NCBI GenBank assembly: GCA_934047225.1 | Contig: OW203990.1 | Coordinates: 23,973,045 to 24,037,044 of the forward strand | Length of the DNA: 64,000 nucleotides | Reading direction: 5' to 3' | Origin: Ypsolopha sequella | Lineage: Eukaryota > Arthropoda > Insecta > Lepidoptera > Ypsolophidae | In this document: positions 10,741 through 22,751 of the stretch, piece after piece | How positions within the stretch are numbered: position 1 is the first letter of the stretch | How the letters are laid out: each line of letters begins with the position of its first letter | Made by a program: the position numbers and the translations under genes | Notes under the pieces: generated by a model | Told to the model about the DNA's origin: nothing | Seen by the model: the letters and a program-made list of their open reading frames with translations, nothing else | The model's database searches: none

Positions 10741-11835
10741 TAACAGCCACAACCCAAAACTTCGTCATACATGCGCTACAGAAAGAGGATAAATGAACGA
10801 TGATCCATTTGGTGAACCATTCACACATAATTTACAGTAACAGCTCACAATTTCGCTATACATGCGCTACAGAAAGAGGATAAATGAACGATGATCCATT
10901 TGGTGAACAATTCACACATAAGTTACAGTAACAGCTCACAATTTCGCTATACATGCGCTACAGAAAGAGGATGAATGAACGATGATCCATTTGGTGAACC
11001 ATTCACACATAATTTACAGTAACAGCTCACAATTTCGCTATACATGCGCTACAGAAAGAGTATAAATGAACGATGATCCATTTGGTGAACAATTCACACA
11101 TAATTTACAGTAACAGCTCACAATTTCGCTATACATGCGCTACAGAAAGAGAATAAATGAACGATGATCCATTTGGTGAACAATTCACACATAATTTACA
11201 GTAACAGCTCACAATTTCGCTATACATGCGCTACAGAAAGAGGATGAATGAACGATGATCCATTTGGTGAACCATTCACACATAATTTACAGTAACAGCT
11301 CACAATTTCGCTATACATGCGCTACAGAAAGAGGATGAATGAACGATGATCCATTTGGTGAACCATTCACACATAATTTACAGTAACAGCTCACAATTTC
11401 GCTATACATGCGCTACAGAAAGAGGATGAATGAACGATGATCCATTTGGTGAACCATTCACACATAATTTACAGTAACAGCTCACAATTTCGCTATACAT
11501 GCGCTACAGAAAGAGGATGAATGAACGATGATCCATTTGGTGAACCATTCACACATAATTTACAGTAACAGCTCACAATTTCGCTATACATGCGCTACAG
11601 AAAGAGGATGAATGAACGATGATCCATTTGGTGAACAATTCACACATAATTAACAGCCACCACTCATAATTTCGCTACACATGTGCTACAGAAAGGGGAT
11701 GAATGAATGATGATTCATTTGGTGAACAATTCACACATAATTTACAGCCGCAACTCACAATTTCGCTATACATGCGCTACATAAAGGGGATGAATGAATG
11801 ATGATCCATTTGGTGAACAATTCACACATAATTTT
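10741..11835. repeat. Minisatellite, 12 units of 91 bp
   Basis: The word atgcgctaca recurs at 10771, 10862, 10953, 11044, 11135, 11226, 11317, 11408, 11499, 11590, 11681 (as atgtgctaca) and 11772, exactly 91 bases apart. The inner units are almost identical and differ mainly at two alternating sites (gaaccattc/gaacaattc and aggataaat/aggatgaat); the outer two on each side are more diverged, as expected of an array homogenised from the middle. No unit encodes a long open frame. Confidence 0.95.
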
Positions 11836-12414
11836 AAAACATATCGTTGTGGTAGAGGAGAGTGGGTTCATTAATCATGAACTGTGAGAGAAACTGAAAC
11901 CTTGTCAGTTATTATTATGCTTCACTGCGCTTATCCAATGCTAATAGATAAACTTAGTAGTTAGACTAACAATTACAAAATGAAGTTCCATCAAGAACTA
12001 TTATTATCTACCTATTGCATGAGTGTAGATAAAATTGTGTTTGAAACTATATATAACTAGGTATTAAAACACGGCTCGTTTTTTAATCTTACACTCGTGT
12101 TTTAATAACTTCTTTATGTGCCAGTTTCATAAACTAATATAAATAGCTCCTACCGGTTACAATCCGGATAGTTAGTTATCTTTGAAATGAGATTTAATAG
12201 GCACCTTCTGAGCGAGCGCTCTTCATCCTAAATCCCATCGACACTCACCATCAGCCACGGTGATGGAGAAGTGTCAGCCTATTGCACGTAAAAAAGTCCC
12301 GGTTCCTCGTCCTGCCCAAGCTGCTGTTCTAGTGTTAAGTCTTTAATTATATCATTGATTAAAAATGTGGTAATGCAAGTAAAAGAGTGTACAAAAATGC
12401 AACATGTTTTCCAG
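11836..12414. other. Intron before E5
   Basis: A/T-rich DNA with no gene or clear repeat ends. It finishes with aacatgttttccag, the E5 acceptor. Confidence 0.5.
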
Positions 12415-12620
12415 AATCGCCGCATCTCGTGACTTCTTCTCGTGGTAAACACCATCTTCTCCTGGAAGGGCACAAGTTCTACTTAAAGCATCCCGCGAAC
12501 ACTCCATACGGCAAGAGCAGGTGGGTGTGTACCAAGAACCAATCCAGAAAGTGCAATGCTTCAATTTATATGGTCCAGGGTCAAATTGTGAAAGTGAATA
12601 ATGAACATAGTCATGAATGA
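12415..12620 (+). CDS. mod(mdg4): FLYWCH alternative last exon E5
   Basis: The acceptor aacatgttttccag ends at 12414. AA completes the incoming codon and 67 residues follow: SPHLVTSSRGKHHLLLEGHK, then RWVCTKNQSRKCNASI, then EHSHE and stop. The loop between the first strand and the W-x-C is longer than in most cassettes (HPANTPYGKS). An ATG-started frame reaches left to 12387, but that part is intron by position and homology. Zinc ligands are complete. Confidence 0.87.
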
Positions 12621-12785
12621 CTAAAACGAAGAAGAACGAAAAAAAAACTGTCATTAGGTAAAATGACATACAATGTCATACCGTATTAAAATATTAATTG
12701 TTTTCATATTAAATTCTAAACCTATACAGAAAGAACTTCATTGTACTTCCCATTTTATAAAAATGTCATATGCTAAAGTCTATTC

Positions 12786-13408
12786 GGCGAGAGTTGATAA
12801 AAACAAACTAAAAGTAGGGTTTCTGAACTCATTGAAATTTTAATTTTGAATTTGATTTTGCGGCCGAACGACACATTCAAACTTGACAATAGCTGCGAGC
12901 CTCGTACCACCAAACTCTGTGCGTGCGGCAGTAAGCGACACCCGTCACATAGATTGCGATACTTAACCCTTAACTACTTACCCCCTATTTTTGTCATATA
13001 ACCACCTACCTGCCTTAGTAACTAGTTAAAACAAATATTATGTTGATACATGGACGTATTTCAAGATCCATATCGTTTAATTAAAAACAATAAAATACAA
13101 TGTTACTCAAATAATTGAGTAACAGTCAACACAAAACAAAAATAACTTCTAAATTGTAAGTTCAGTATGAGGTAAAAACCCATGAGATTTACATAGAGGA
13201 AATGCCGACTCGTGACGTTTTTTTTATCATCTGCAGAGGTTTCGCGCACGTATACACCTGACGCACAGATAGATAGATATCTACGGCTTACGTTGGCCGA
13301 ATAAATTGAAAAACAAATCCATTGCGGTCTCTGAGACCGATGGTAGGTGGTTAAGGGTTAACTGACGGTCGCTATTGCGAGACGTTTTCATAATATTTAT
13401 CAACTCTC
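12786..13408. mobile_element. TIR element (GGCGAGAGTTGATAAA ends) carrying a nested TTAA MITE
   Basis: ggcgagagttgataaa at 12786 is inverted as tttatcaactctccc near 13395-13408. The internal 12967-13357 segment is a separate TTAA-flanked insertion. Confidence 0.5.
12967..13357. mobile_element. PiggyBac-like MITE with TTAA target duplications
   Basis: Flanked by TTAA at 12963-12966 and 13358-13361. The ends CCCTTAACTACTTACC and GGTAGGTGGTTAAGGG are inverted repeats. The first bases (CCCTTAA) match those of the intact piggyBac at 56020, which could supply its transposase. About 391 bp, non-coding. Confidence 0.75.
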
Positions 13409-14619
13409 CCCAAACATACTGTACATTAGCTGTGCAGTCACAAATAAAACCATTAGTATATCAATTTTTCTGAGAAACATCAAACTCACGGATCTTGGAA
13501 ATTAATATGTTTTGTATGAAACAGGTATCTCATGAAATATTGTTATAGCCCTTTATTCGTTAATAATCCATCAAAACATACTATTCTATTTTTAGAAATT
13601 ACAAGGTTACGTCTTGAAAAAATTACGAAGTCTTTTTTTTCATACTCTTGCTAACAATGTTAACACTTAACAATGTACACAACATTTTATTAAATTTAAT
13701 TTTTAAGTCAAAGCTTTGGATATTCTCCCATGAGACAATATTATTTTGGCTAGATTTTTTATTCCTTTAGATTTAAGTACCTAAATAATGTATAACTTGT
13801 TTAATTTGGTTTATATAAGATTTATTTTTAGTTTTAAGTATATTAGTTATGGTGGGTATGGTTTATGTAGGTTGTTCATTCTAAAATTGATGTATACTTG
13901 ATAACGCTTTTGATAATGATAGACCGATGAGTGGGATGAAAGAATGCCTGAAATATTGTAAAAGCGAAGAACCACTGACGGTGTCCCTAGATAATTTATA
14001 TATATTTTTTTTGTTTCTATAATATTAGGTATATACTTAGGTTGTTTTTATTTAATTAATTTGTTTCAATTGTGCAGTTTTTTGGAAGTATGCTTCTGTT
14101 GTGCTGCACAAACTTTTTGTAATAAATAAATAAATTTAAAATTCCATTTGTGGAAAAGTATAAGCGTTTTTTTTAGAACAATCCTAGAAAATTGTCCTCT
14201 TTTAGATGGAAGAAGTAGTTTCTTGATTTATGCAAATAAATTTTGGAGTTTTCCCTAGTTTTTTGGAGTTTCCCCTAATTATTATTATGTTCTGTCAACC
14301 TGAAGTATCAAATAACTCCAGATGTTATGCAAGTTAAAGTTTCGGAAATTGAGTAGTATTTTTTCAAATTAGACGGTATCACCGCGTTATACATTTTATT
14401 ATATATCCATCGTCATGACATGAATCCCCGAGGGGCTGCCAGAAGTGTTCCCGAGTACGAACTGTGGAGTGCAAGTCACAGTCCATGCACTGACCCGCGT
14501 TTCACTGATGATTCGTGCATTGTTGCATGCCGTTTCCTCACGTATTTATTATTTATTTATTATAGTTATAGATTTATTATATTAAAATGCACTTTGCATT
14601 CTGTGATATCATTATATAA
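13409..14619. other. A/T-rich intron, possible LINE 3' remnant
   Basis: No gene. The 13.7-14.14 kb part is T-rich and ends aataaataaataaattt, compatible with a retroposon 3' end. Nothing with FLYWCH character. Confidence 0.35.
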
Positions 14620-14915
14620 TAATGAGAACTGTAAGTTTCTTAACTGTCTAAAGGAACAAGTATTGTAGCGACGACAGCGCCATCTGTGTTTATATGAATA
14701 AGGCGTGAAATCACATAACGCCTGCCTGAGCATTCAATATGTGCATTACTGTCTGATGTATCAATCAATTAGTTACAACAATTCAGTTTACAGGTATGGT
14801 AAACAAATTCAACGGGATGGGTACCACGGTTTCGCAGTCGGTAGCGCACTTGCCGTGTAAACAATTGGTAAACAAGAGGTCTCAGGTTTAAATCCTGGTC
14901 CGAGGTTATTTTTTA
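14620..14915 (+). mobile_element. tRNA-derived SINE-like element
   Basis: An RNA polymerase III A box (tcgcagtcggtagcgca, about 14832-14848) and B box (aggtttaaatcctgg, about 14884-14898) are spaced as in a tRNA head. The preceding segment (gtagcgacgacagcgccatc... gaataaggcgtgaaatcaca) recurs inverted at 40535-40810, which shows both belong to one repeat family. Not a functional tRNA gene: no acceptor stem can be drawn. Confidence 0.65.
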
Positions 14916-15173
14916 TATTTTTCTCACTTGAAATTAGTTTCCAAGTGACATTTTATAGTTTCTAACGCACTCTAAATTATGTAACATACACGTATACACA
15001 CATAATACTCACGCCTGTCTCGCAGAGGTGTAGTCAGAGACTACAGATTTGCATGTGCTACGATCCAGACACACCTTCTTCACCTTTTCCACATTCATCA
15101 ATACAAGTTCTTCTAACCCGGGTACTTTTGACGTTGCCAATTTGATGTAATAATGCATGTTTATTAACTCCAG

Positions 15174-15373
15174 GAAAGAGGGCAATATACTCGACCACAA
15201 GAGCTGGTAACCCAATCATCCAAGCGGGTCAGTTTCGGTTTAAACGTGACAACAGCAGCAAAGGTGCGAAGGTTCGCTGGCAATGTATAAAGGTTAATAA
15301 GGGATGTAGAGCCTTTTTGATGACAATTGATGATCACATTGTTAAAATTCAAAATAGTCATAACCATTATTGA
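15174..15373 (+). CDS. mod(mdg4): FLYWCH alternative last exon E6
   Basis: There is no start codon before the finger, so ATG-based gene finding misses it. The acceptor ttattaactccag ends at 15173. GA completes the incoming codon, then 65 residues: AIYSTTRAGNPIIQAGQFRF, VRWQCIKVNKGCRAFL, SHNHY and stop at 15371-15373. The ligands C, C and H-x-H are intact. The pattern TTRxGNPxIQxG is closest to subfamily E (E10, E20), suggesting an older duplication. Confidence 0.88.
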
Positions 15374-16610
15374 TGTATTTTTAATTAAGGTCATAATGTC
15401 AAACCATAATATATATTATTTATTAATGAAGATATTATTTATAATTTATAATTCTTTAATTATTTACATCCCTGGTAAGACTCCAAAAGAGGTAGAGAAA
15501 AACCAAAAAAGTGTAGAGTTAGGCCTTGTATTGTTAGGAGCTTGGCTCTACATGAGATCTGATAACTTTTTAACAGTGCAAACGTTATGAGCTTATGAGT
15601 CTTGGCAACCTACTTTACGTTTTTGGTTTGTTTTTTTTTTTGTTAGGAAATATTATATACAGACCTACAGACATGGGTTGGATGGTGAAAATACGACAAA
15701 GCGCTTCGATAAAAGGTGCGTAGTGCCTGCTTCGTTCGGCTCGTCTTGGCTGGGGCATTGCCGTGCCCCCAGATTACGGCGAGGGTACCGTATTCGTGTT
15801 TTCCCGGTACAGAGTATTCTTTATCGCGGTCATTTCGTCACTTTGTACAGCGTCTTTAAGTTATTATACAAATACAAAGTATTTATTGTACAAAAAAAGG
15901 TTTAACAAAATAATAAGGTGAACTCTGAACCCCAAACTAATATAATTGTCTTTTGGGGAACAGTATTTCCGTTTCGGGGGAACTAAACAATTTTACATGA
16001 GAAGGTACACAAACTAAATTAATTTAATTACAAACAAACATTGCCCAATATGTAAACATACAGATAATAAATAAAATAAAATAAATAATATAGTTAAACT
16101 ACTAATAAATATTATATAAGTATGTCATACATGAGATAAATATGATTACTTTGGATGAATACGATAATTCATAAGTAATTCTATGAAGATATCTAATATA
16201 AAGGGTATAAAATATAAAAGATTTAATGAAATGTTTTTTGTTTTTCGGTTTACTAATAATTACCTTAAAGTAAAATGGAGAACAGACACACGAAGAAAAT
16301 AAAAATAAAAAATAAAAACAAGGTAGGTAGATGAATAAAATTATTAAAATCTATCTGGTATTTGCTACCTAATGAACAGTATGAAAGAAGACCAGTCATA
16401 CTTGACACTGGTATCATGGCTTATTAATACAAATATTTTTTTTTTAATGTAACACATTTTGTAATGCTTTGGATTTTAGTTAATAAATAAATTAAATTAA
16501 ATTAAATTACGAAAGTTTAAAAATATAACCGTATAACAATGAAGTGCATTTTCAAGCAGATCAGCTTAACAGTCTTTTTTACAGTTATTTAAAATGGAGT
16601 CCGTCGAATT
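15374..16610. other. Intron, A/T-rich with one G/C-rich islet
   Basis: Mostly A/T-rich. A compact G/C-rich islet at about 15700-15840 stands out but shows no homology I can name. No open frame with a recognised domain. Confidence 0.4.
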
Positions 16611-16614
16611 ACGA

Positions 16615-16892
16615 ATTACGATTACCTCTTATTTCACCTCTTACACCTGCCGAAAAACAAAAAAGCTACCGCGAAAGAAATAAAAATTGATCCAATAAAA
16701 TATGAAGTGTATAAAGATTTAGAAAAAGTAAAAAGATACAAAAAGAAAACAAAAAAAAATGCAGATATGACTGAAATTGAAAAAGAAGCCCAAAGACACA
16801 CTTTGAGACAAAACAAGAAGAAGCAAACATATAAAAGAGGTTTTTTCAAACATGATTTATACTTGCGATTGTCGGCACTTGATGAAACATAG
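16615..16892 (+). pseudogene. Fragment of a transposon-encoded basic helical protein
   Basis: Near 16645 a frame reads TPAEKQKSYRERNKN, then after a frame change EVYKDLEKVKRYKKKTKK and MTEIEKEAQRHTLRQNKK. This charged heptad-like arrangement resembles a segment common in insect transposon-associated proteins. It is cut by a stop/frameshift and runs into a palindromic element, so it is a remnant. Confidence 0.4.
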
Positions 16893-17212
16893 ACAGCTTA
16901 ACTAGCATTAAGTTCGCCTTATGTACAAGTTTCATGTGCAATAAAGTTTTATTTTATTATTATTGCAACATGATGTATAGATGCACTTGCACTCGTTTCT
17001 CAGTTAAAAAAACAAATTTAACCCGACCGGTTTCTGTTTTACTACTTAGCAAGTAGTTCAACCAAACCCTTGATGATGGTGTAAAACCGAAACCGGTCGG
17101 GTTAAATTAGTTTTTTAAACCGTGAAACGAGTGCAAGTGCAAGTGCATCTATAGGTACATCATGTTCTCATACAAGTTTCACCAAGTGCCGACAATTGCA
17201 AGTATTAATCAT
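16851..17212. mobile_element. Palindromic MITE
   Basis: The left arm (cttgcgattgtcggcacttg) is inverted at the right (caagtgccgacaattgcaag). The inner arms aatttaacccgaccggtttc and gaaaccggtcgggttaaatt are perfect complements. About 360 bp. Confidence 0.75.
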
Positions 17213-17494
17213 ATTATTATTACAGTTTAACCTATGCTTTACGTTACCATTTTAGTATGATTAGTATGAGGATCGATCATAGGATCAAAAATTTTGTATG
17301 GGAATGTGAATTTGAAGGTACTAATGGTCAGCCGTCCCTACAAAGTGGATTAGTTTAATTTTATTCTGAGATAGGGTTGCTTGCAGTCCTCGCCCAAACC
17401 ATAAACGTCGACTAGTTTGTACATTTTTTTTTAATATTGAATTTGTACAACCTTTACAGAACTAGTATATTGTTATTATAAATTAATCTGTCTT

Positions 17495-17764
17495 ATATAA
17501 GGTCTTTCAATTTAAATGGAAAGTAATTTAGGAGGTGATTCAGTATCGTTAATACATCACATTCCACTGCAAAGCACTTTTTTTTGGGCGAACTTTTTTT
17601 TCACTTCTCAGTACAAAGTGGTCCGATCAGCTGACTCAGTTTGTATGGACAAGTGAAGAAAAAGTTCGCGCAAAAAAAAATTACTTTGCAGTGGAATGTG
17701 ATGTATTAACGATACTGAATCATCGCCTAAATTACTTTCCATTTAAATTGAAAGACCTTATATA
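17495..17764. mobile_element. Long-armed palindromic MITE
   Basis: About 80-base arms: tataaggtctttcaatttaa at the left and ttaaattgaaagaccttata at the right, continuing through the acatcacattccactgcaaa complement. About 270 bp in all. It ends about 145 bp before exon E7. Confidence 0.8.
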
Positions 17765-17908
17765 CCGTAAAAGGTCATTCAATCATCATCATTCATAGTA
17801 ACTTCGAGCAGATTATTTTAATATTTCACGAATGCTGATTATTATGTTACACATTGTAACTTTTATGTATATTTTAGTAAAATTATATTATAAATTTATT
17901 ACTTTCAG

Positions 17909-18105
17909 GTGACATACCGGAGTTTGTTACGTCCATGCGCGGAAGAAAAATGATAAAGATTGGCGATTATACATTCGGCTTTCATTATAACAGATCATTA
18001 AAAACTCGATGGGCGTGCTCAACACACAATTCAAAAGGTTGCAAGGCATTCATTCACACCATTGACGATACTATTATTAATTATAGTAATCGGCATTCGC
18101 ATTAA
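17909..18105 (+). CDS. mod(mdg4): FLYWCH alternative last exon E7 (subfamily F)
   Basis: Lacks any upstream ATG, so frame and acceptor define it. aatttattactttcag ends at 17908 and GT completes the incoming codon. Sixty-four residues: FVTSMRGRKMIKIGDYTF, RWACSTHNSKGCKAFIHTID, then HSH and stop at 18103-18105. It shares the CSTH..KGCKAFIHT core with E18 at 48.9 kb. The finger ends at the second His with no tail. Confidence 0.88.
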
Positions 18106-20383
18106 CATAAATTCTAGTTTCATTGACACTTTTGACATTGTATTTGATGAACCTGCATGAAAAGAAGGACTGGCAAGTTCAAATGTTTATTTGTAAATTA
18201 GGCTAGATCAATGATTTGGAAAGGAAAGATAAACCACTTCATACAAGCAATACACAGCGCCATCTGTTATAACCTGTAGAAACTATAAAAAGCGCCAGAA
18301 TATATGACGCCTTGGAAGTTCGTCTATCTCTCTCTTTTATGTATATATCTGTCATCTATTACCCTCTATCCATCTCGCCGGTGCTAATTTCCATCAAATT
18401 TGGCGCGCACGTGAACGCCGCGAACACTGCCGCCATTATGGACAACGATGGTAAAATTATTGCTTTAAAAATTGTTTATTTCATTGTTAACCATGCAACA
18501 AACATAATGTTAGGTTACTTACCGATGATACGTTATCCCATGTTGCTTTCGTATCCTAATTTTTGCAGCCTTTTACAGCGCAACTAGGCATTTTTAATAC
18601 AGAAGTGCACACCACAACGTCCCGCGGATCACTTGTCTGTCATTTTAGGACCAACGAACTGGGGTCATTTACTCGCGCCGTTGGGCTGGTCCTTTTACTT
18701 CTAAGTCAATGTATTCTGTGCCTGTATAGCGTACGCAAAATATATTTTTAACCAGTGTTTTGTTTTTCAACAACTAACGCCATCTAAGGGAAAGCATTAT
18801 CATCATTTTAGTAAGCAGTCTGTGGACTGGTTTTACTTGTCGTTAAGTTGGTATTCCTGAAAGTAACCGGATAAACTTAAAACTGTTTATTCTTATTTAA
18901 GCAGGATAAGTATTTTCAAAATTGTGTATTATTAAATATGTTTATTTTAAATATGTTTATTATATTATAGAACTTATTATTAAAAGGTTATTAGAAAGGA
19001 AGAGGTTTGTTTTGTTTTTTAAACATTGGTAAAAATATGGTAAAAGAGACAGTTTCAGACAGACTTGGCAAAAAAGGTTTCTTGTATGTTTGAGTTGTTA
19101 TTTTATTGTTTCATGTTATTTTTTGCAGATTCATTAAAAAACGTTGTTCAATATACGTGCGAGTGCCGATATTTCTCTTCCTGACAGTTTTTTGCCTCCG
19201 TCTCGGCAAAAAAATCTGTGACTTGAAATATCGACGATCTCGCACTAGAATCAAAGCTTACTGTTTTACAAGTCGTATTTAATCTTAAAAAAAACATTAG
19301 AATACGGTAAAAATTTTATTTAATACGGGGAAATACTCTTGAGAAAAGCTTTAACGGTAAAAAAATTATTTAATACGGGGAAATACTCTTCAGAAAAGTA
19401 AAAAATACCAACTACTTTTATGTACTGCGCCTATTGCATAAACACCTAAAAAGCATGCATTAACAATATTGATATTTTCAATCGCAAAAAACCGTTGCTA
19501 GATTGTACTACCCTACCTCTCTTCCGCATTAACCCCTCAAAAAAAGGTCACCAGAGAGAGGTAATCATTTTATCTATGATGCTGGTTTCTAGTTCCTGTG
19601 ACACGGCTGGCATCAAAAAACGATAATATGTGACTTGTAAAAGCTTTGAAAACGTCCACAAAGCTATGGCAAATGTGGCCTTAAAAAAAGATTTTAAGCC
19701 ATTTACTTGACGAAAAAATTTCTTTCGAAATCAATTAAAAACCGAGCAATGCGATTTGGCTCATACACGAAGGGTTCCGTACCACCACACAACACGGGTA
19801 CGGAATCCTACCTAAAATTCAGGTAAATAACACTAAAAAATGCTATAGCAGCTCAAAGCGACATAAAGAAGCCACTAAAACGGTAGCGCCTTACAAAAAA
19901 ATTGCCACTCTGGGTACGGCACCCTGGTTTTTATTATTTGTTGATTTACTATGGAGTATGTACTACAAATCTGATTAAATTTTAAACTTGCATGTATTAC
20001 CGGTCTAAAGATAGAGCTGAAACAAATATTGTTGAAAAAGTTGTACTTTTTCGAGCTTTTTGTGTGGGACTCCTTGTGTTTCAATTTCTTGAACTTTTTA
20101 TTATTTGCTGTGATAAAAGCTGTAGTAACAAATATTCTGAGAAAATTTAAAGTTGCTACCTACAACCGTTATAGAGATGTAGACCCCTTGACAGATACAC
20201 AGACGGACGAACAACGTAAAAGGGTCCCACTTAAGGTAGGATCTCTAAAAAATTGTGACAGCCCTAAATGAAGAAGATTTGTCTATGACTGCACAATATT
20301 GTACATTTTTGTTATAATTGTAAATGTCTCAAATAAATAAATCAAAAAAACAAAATAGCCAAGTTATCGTAGTAGATCTCCAC
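18106..20383. other. Long intron, repeat-rich
   Basis: No FLYWCH cassette. One AGATGGCGC-type word (as GCGCCATCT) lies at 18257. A short direct duplication (ttatttaatacggggaaata) recurs near 19317 and 19363. The rest is A/T-rich DNA that I cannot assign. Confidence 0.4.
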
Positions 20384-20670
20384 GGCGGCGGTAGCTCAGG
20401 GGTAGAATGGAGGGCCTACTCCGAAGTGACCAAATTCGATCGAATATCGTTCGGTTGTATATCCATCTCTATCACACTCTGTATGCGTGCGTCACAGATG
20501 GACGTATGCTCGAACGATAAACGATCAACCGAATCTTCTTGGGAGTGCCAGGCCAGGTTCGATCTATGGTCGGGGATGCACCAATGAGTTTTTCAGAATT
20601 TATGTGCAAAGTATTTGTTCTTACTTACCACGGTGAAGGAAAAACATCGTAAGGAAATCTGCATGCCCTA
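20384..20670 (+). mobile_element. tRNA-derived SINE, + copy
   Basis: Begins gcggcggtagctcagg (A box). The B box ggttcgatct is at 20556-20565 and is followed by a body (caccaatgagtttttcag... ggtgaaggaaaaacatcgta) that recurs on the other strand at 53117-53287. The A-to-B spacing is stretched by about 100 bases of inserted sequence, so this copy is probably inactive. Confidence 0.8.
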
Positions 20671-20789
20671 AAAAAAGTGTGTATCGGCGATAGAGCTCAC
20701 CACCCATCACGTTGGGACGTAATAATTTTTCGGTAAAACGGGGGTGTACCGATCGGAAAATTGGTCTAAATCTTTCTGTTTTGTTCCAG

Positions 20790-20995
20790 GTTTTCCTCTA
20801 TATGTGTCTTCGAAAAAGGGAAAGAGGATGATAAGTCTAGATGGCTACACATTCCGGATTCACAGTCAGAGTGGTTTCAAAACTCGCTGGGTCTGTTCCA
20901 CACACTCGAGTAATGGCTGTAGAGCTGTGTTGTCTACCATCGATGATCAAATCGTCGTTGTCAGAAACGAACACAATCATTGTTTAAGGAACTGA
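20790..20995 (+). CDS. mod(mdg4): FLYWCH alternative last exon E8 (F-like)
   Basis: The acceptor tctgttttgttccag ends at 20789; GT completes the incoming codon. Sixty-seven residues: LYVSSKKGKRMISLDGYTFR, RWVCSTHSSNGCRAVLSTID, EHNHCLRN and stop. Zinc ligands are complete. It resembles subfamily F (CSTHS.GCRA) more than any other but has its own four-residue tail after H-x-H. After this exon the array is interrupted for about 9 kb by LINE sequence. Confidence 0.88.
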
Positions 20996-21813
20996 TATTA
21001 AAACCTTTTCGTATAATAGTTTTTTAAATTGAATTATATTTTTAGGCTATTTGATGGTTATATATGTATATAGGTTGGATGTCCATCCATCCATCCATCA
21101 GACTGGTAATCCACTGCTGAGGTCTTTCCAAGATTTCGCCAGTCTTGGTGGTCCCCCTGGGAGAAATGCCAATACTCACACACGCTGGGCGGTGCCGAAA
21201 TTTGAAGGTAACCGCGATGTTTAGATGTCTAATTAGAAAATTCAATTCATGTGGCATCAGATGAACCATTAGTGATTTAATCAAGTCATATGTTACTCAA
21301 AGGCAGGAAATAATTAAAATCGTTATACATGAAAACGCAAACAAAATAACATTTTATTCTGATTCTGTAGACTGAAGCTCAGTTTAGTACTTCTTGTAGT
21401 TGTATTTGTAGGTAACTTACGAAACAGTAAAGGTATTTATAGAATATACTACGCGGAACTATGTTGGTCACAAGACAAGCTGCTGACGCTGCTAGATCTT
21501 GATCCCACCCTTAGCCACAAAGTGGTATGCTGACGCTAACCGGCTCTGTGTACTATCCTTCATTTGATTCTTGATGGTTGCTGGCGCTACCGCTCGAGAG
21601 TAAGAAAGCTCACGAATTATGTTTATTTCAGCGGCCCAGCGAGTTTATATAGGCTTCGGAACGGCAGCGGCGGCTGGCGGAAATATGATGTCATCGTTAC
21701 CGTGATCAGTGAGTCGGCAGTTTTTGTGCGAGCGAGAAGGTATTTGAGTCCGCGCGCCTCGCGTTTTACTTGTTGATATTTTGATTTGCTACAATTTTAG
21801 AGAAACACATTAC
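20996..21813. other. Non-coding, includes (CCAT)n
   Basis: A short (TCCA)n tract lies near 21083-21099. Otherwise there is no recognisable gene or repeat end. Confidence 0.35.
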
Positions 21814-22055
21814 GGCGTTCTACAAGGGAGTGTCCTTGGCCTTTTATTATTTAATGTGATAAACCATCCTATAGTCTTGCTGACGACTGTGCAGCAGTAT
21901 TTTCTAATAATGACATAATTGACCAGGAGCATGATATACACACTTCTTTGGGTGAAATAATAACCTGGCTGGCATATAATAAGCTAATAATAAACCTTAA
22001 CAAAACCAACCTAATACAATTTAGACAAAAGTTGGAGGCGAAAAAATGTAGATAG
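21814..22055 (+). mobile_element. Fragment of a LINE reverse transcriptase
   Basis: The fragment reads GVLQGSVLGLLLFNV (the RT motif before the catalytic loop), then in a shifted frame LADDCAAVFSNNDIIDQEHD with the A-D-D catalytic box, then LNKTNLIQF, and then stops. It carries a frameshift and lacks most of RT, so it is dead. Distinct from the complete element that follows. Confidence 0.75.
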
Positions 22056-22640
22056 TGGATGTTACTAAATTCTTGGAACTTCATGTATTCCTGTCTATCT
22101 TGGAAGACACAAATCCAGCACGCGTAACCGCTCGAGCGCTTTGGGTATGACATTCATACCAACAATTTTCGGGGCTTGCGTGCTTTGGGTATGACTTTCA
22201 TACCCAGTGACCTGCGTCGTAAAAGTTGATTTTATTTAAATGTGTGAATGGTAACAAGATTTGTTCGACTTTTAGTCGATGGTTTATATTCTTGGCTATA
22301 ATATTAACCGGTAATAAGGAACATCTCTATCATTCAGAAGGAAAAAAAAAATAAACGACAAGACGGCTGATTAAGATTTTACGTGTCGCGTCCCCGCTCG
22401 GAATTTTCGAAATAACGTGAGTAATATTTGATAAAACTATATATTGTGATACATTAAAATGACCGTAAAGAGACGTGTAACTTTATTGTAGAATAATATT
22501 GGTGAAATAACAAAAAAAACCTTCATTGGCATACCAATACCAAATAAAATTTTGTTTTGTGATTCGCGTTTGCGATCTTTTTGGTGATATTCCTTTGATA
22601 TTTCTAATAAAAACTTGTTTCCAAAGACGGAGAATTTAAT
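22056..22640. other. Sequence left of the complete LINE
   Basis: Contains a short repeat of ctttgggtatgac.ttcatacc at about 22140 and 22185. The LINE 5' end probably lies in the right part, but I could not fix it. Confidence 0.35.
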
Positions 22641-22751
22641 GCAGATCATTTTGGTGTGTATGACATACTGAAAAAGTGTAATTTCAGCCGAATCAAACCA
22701 TTGTTAAGTCGTGTCAGTGTGTAACTACCCGCTTTTTGCAATAATCTCGCG

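Noticed and set aside
10741..11835. CRISPR-like or bacterial repeat array
   Set aside because: Units are contiguous 91-bp tandem repeats without unique spacers, in an insect-type genome.
12279..12669. Minus-strand open frames opposite E5
   Set aside because: They are antisense shadows of the FLYWCH exon, rich in Cys/Phe without domain character, and start outside the conserved block.
14832..14898. tRNA gene candidate
   Set aside because: The box sequences fit pol III but the arms do not pair, and the sequence belongs to a repeat also present at 40535-40810.
20384..20587. tRNA gene candidate with A and B boxes
   Set aside because: A-B spacing is far too long, no cloverleaf or acceptor stem is possible, and the same body occurs at 53117-53287, so it is a SINE.
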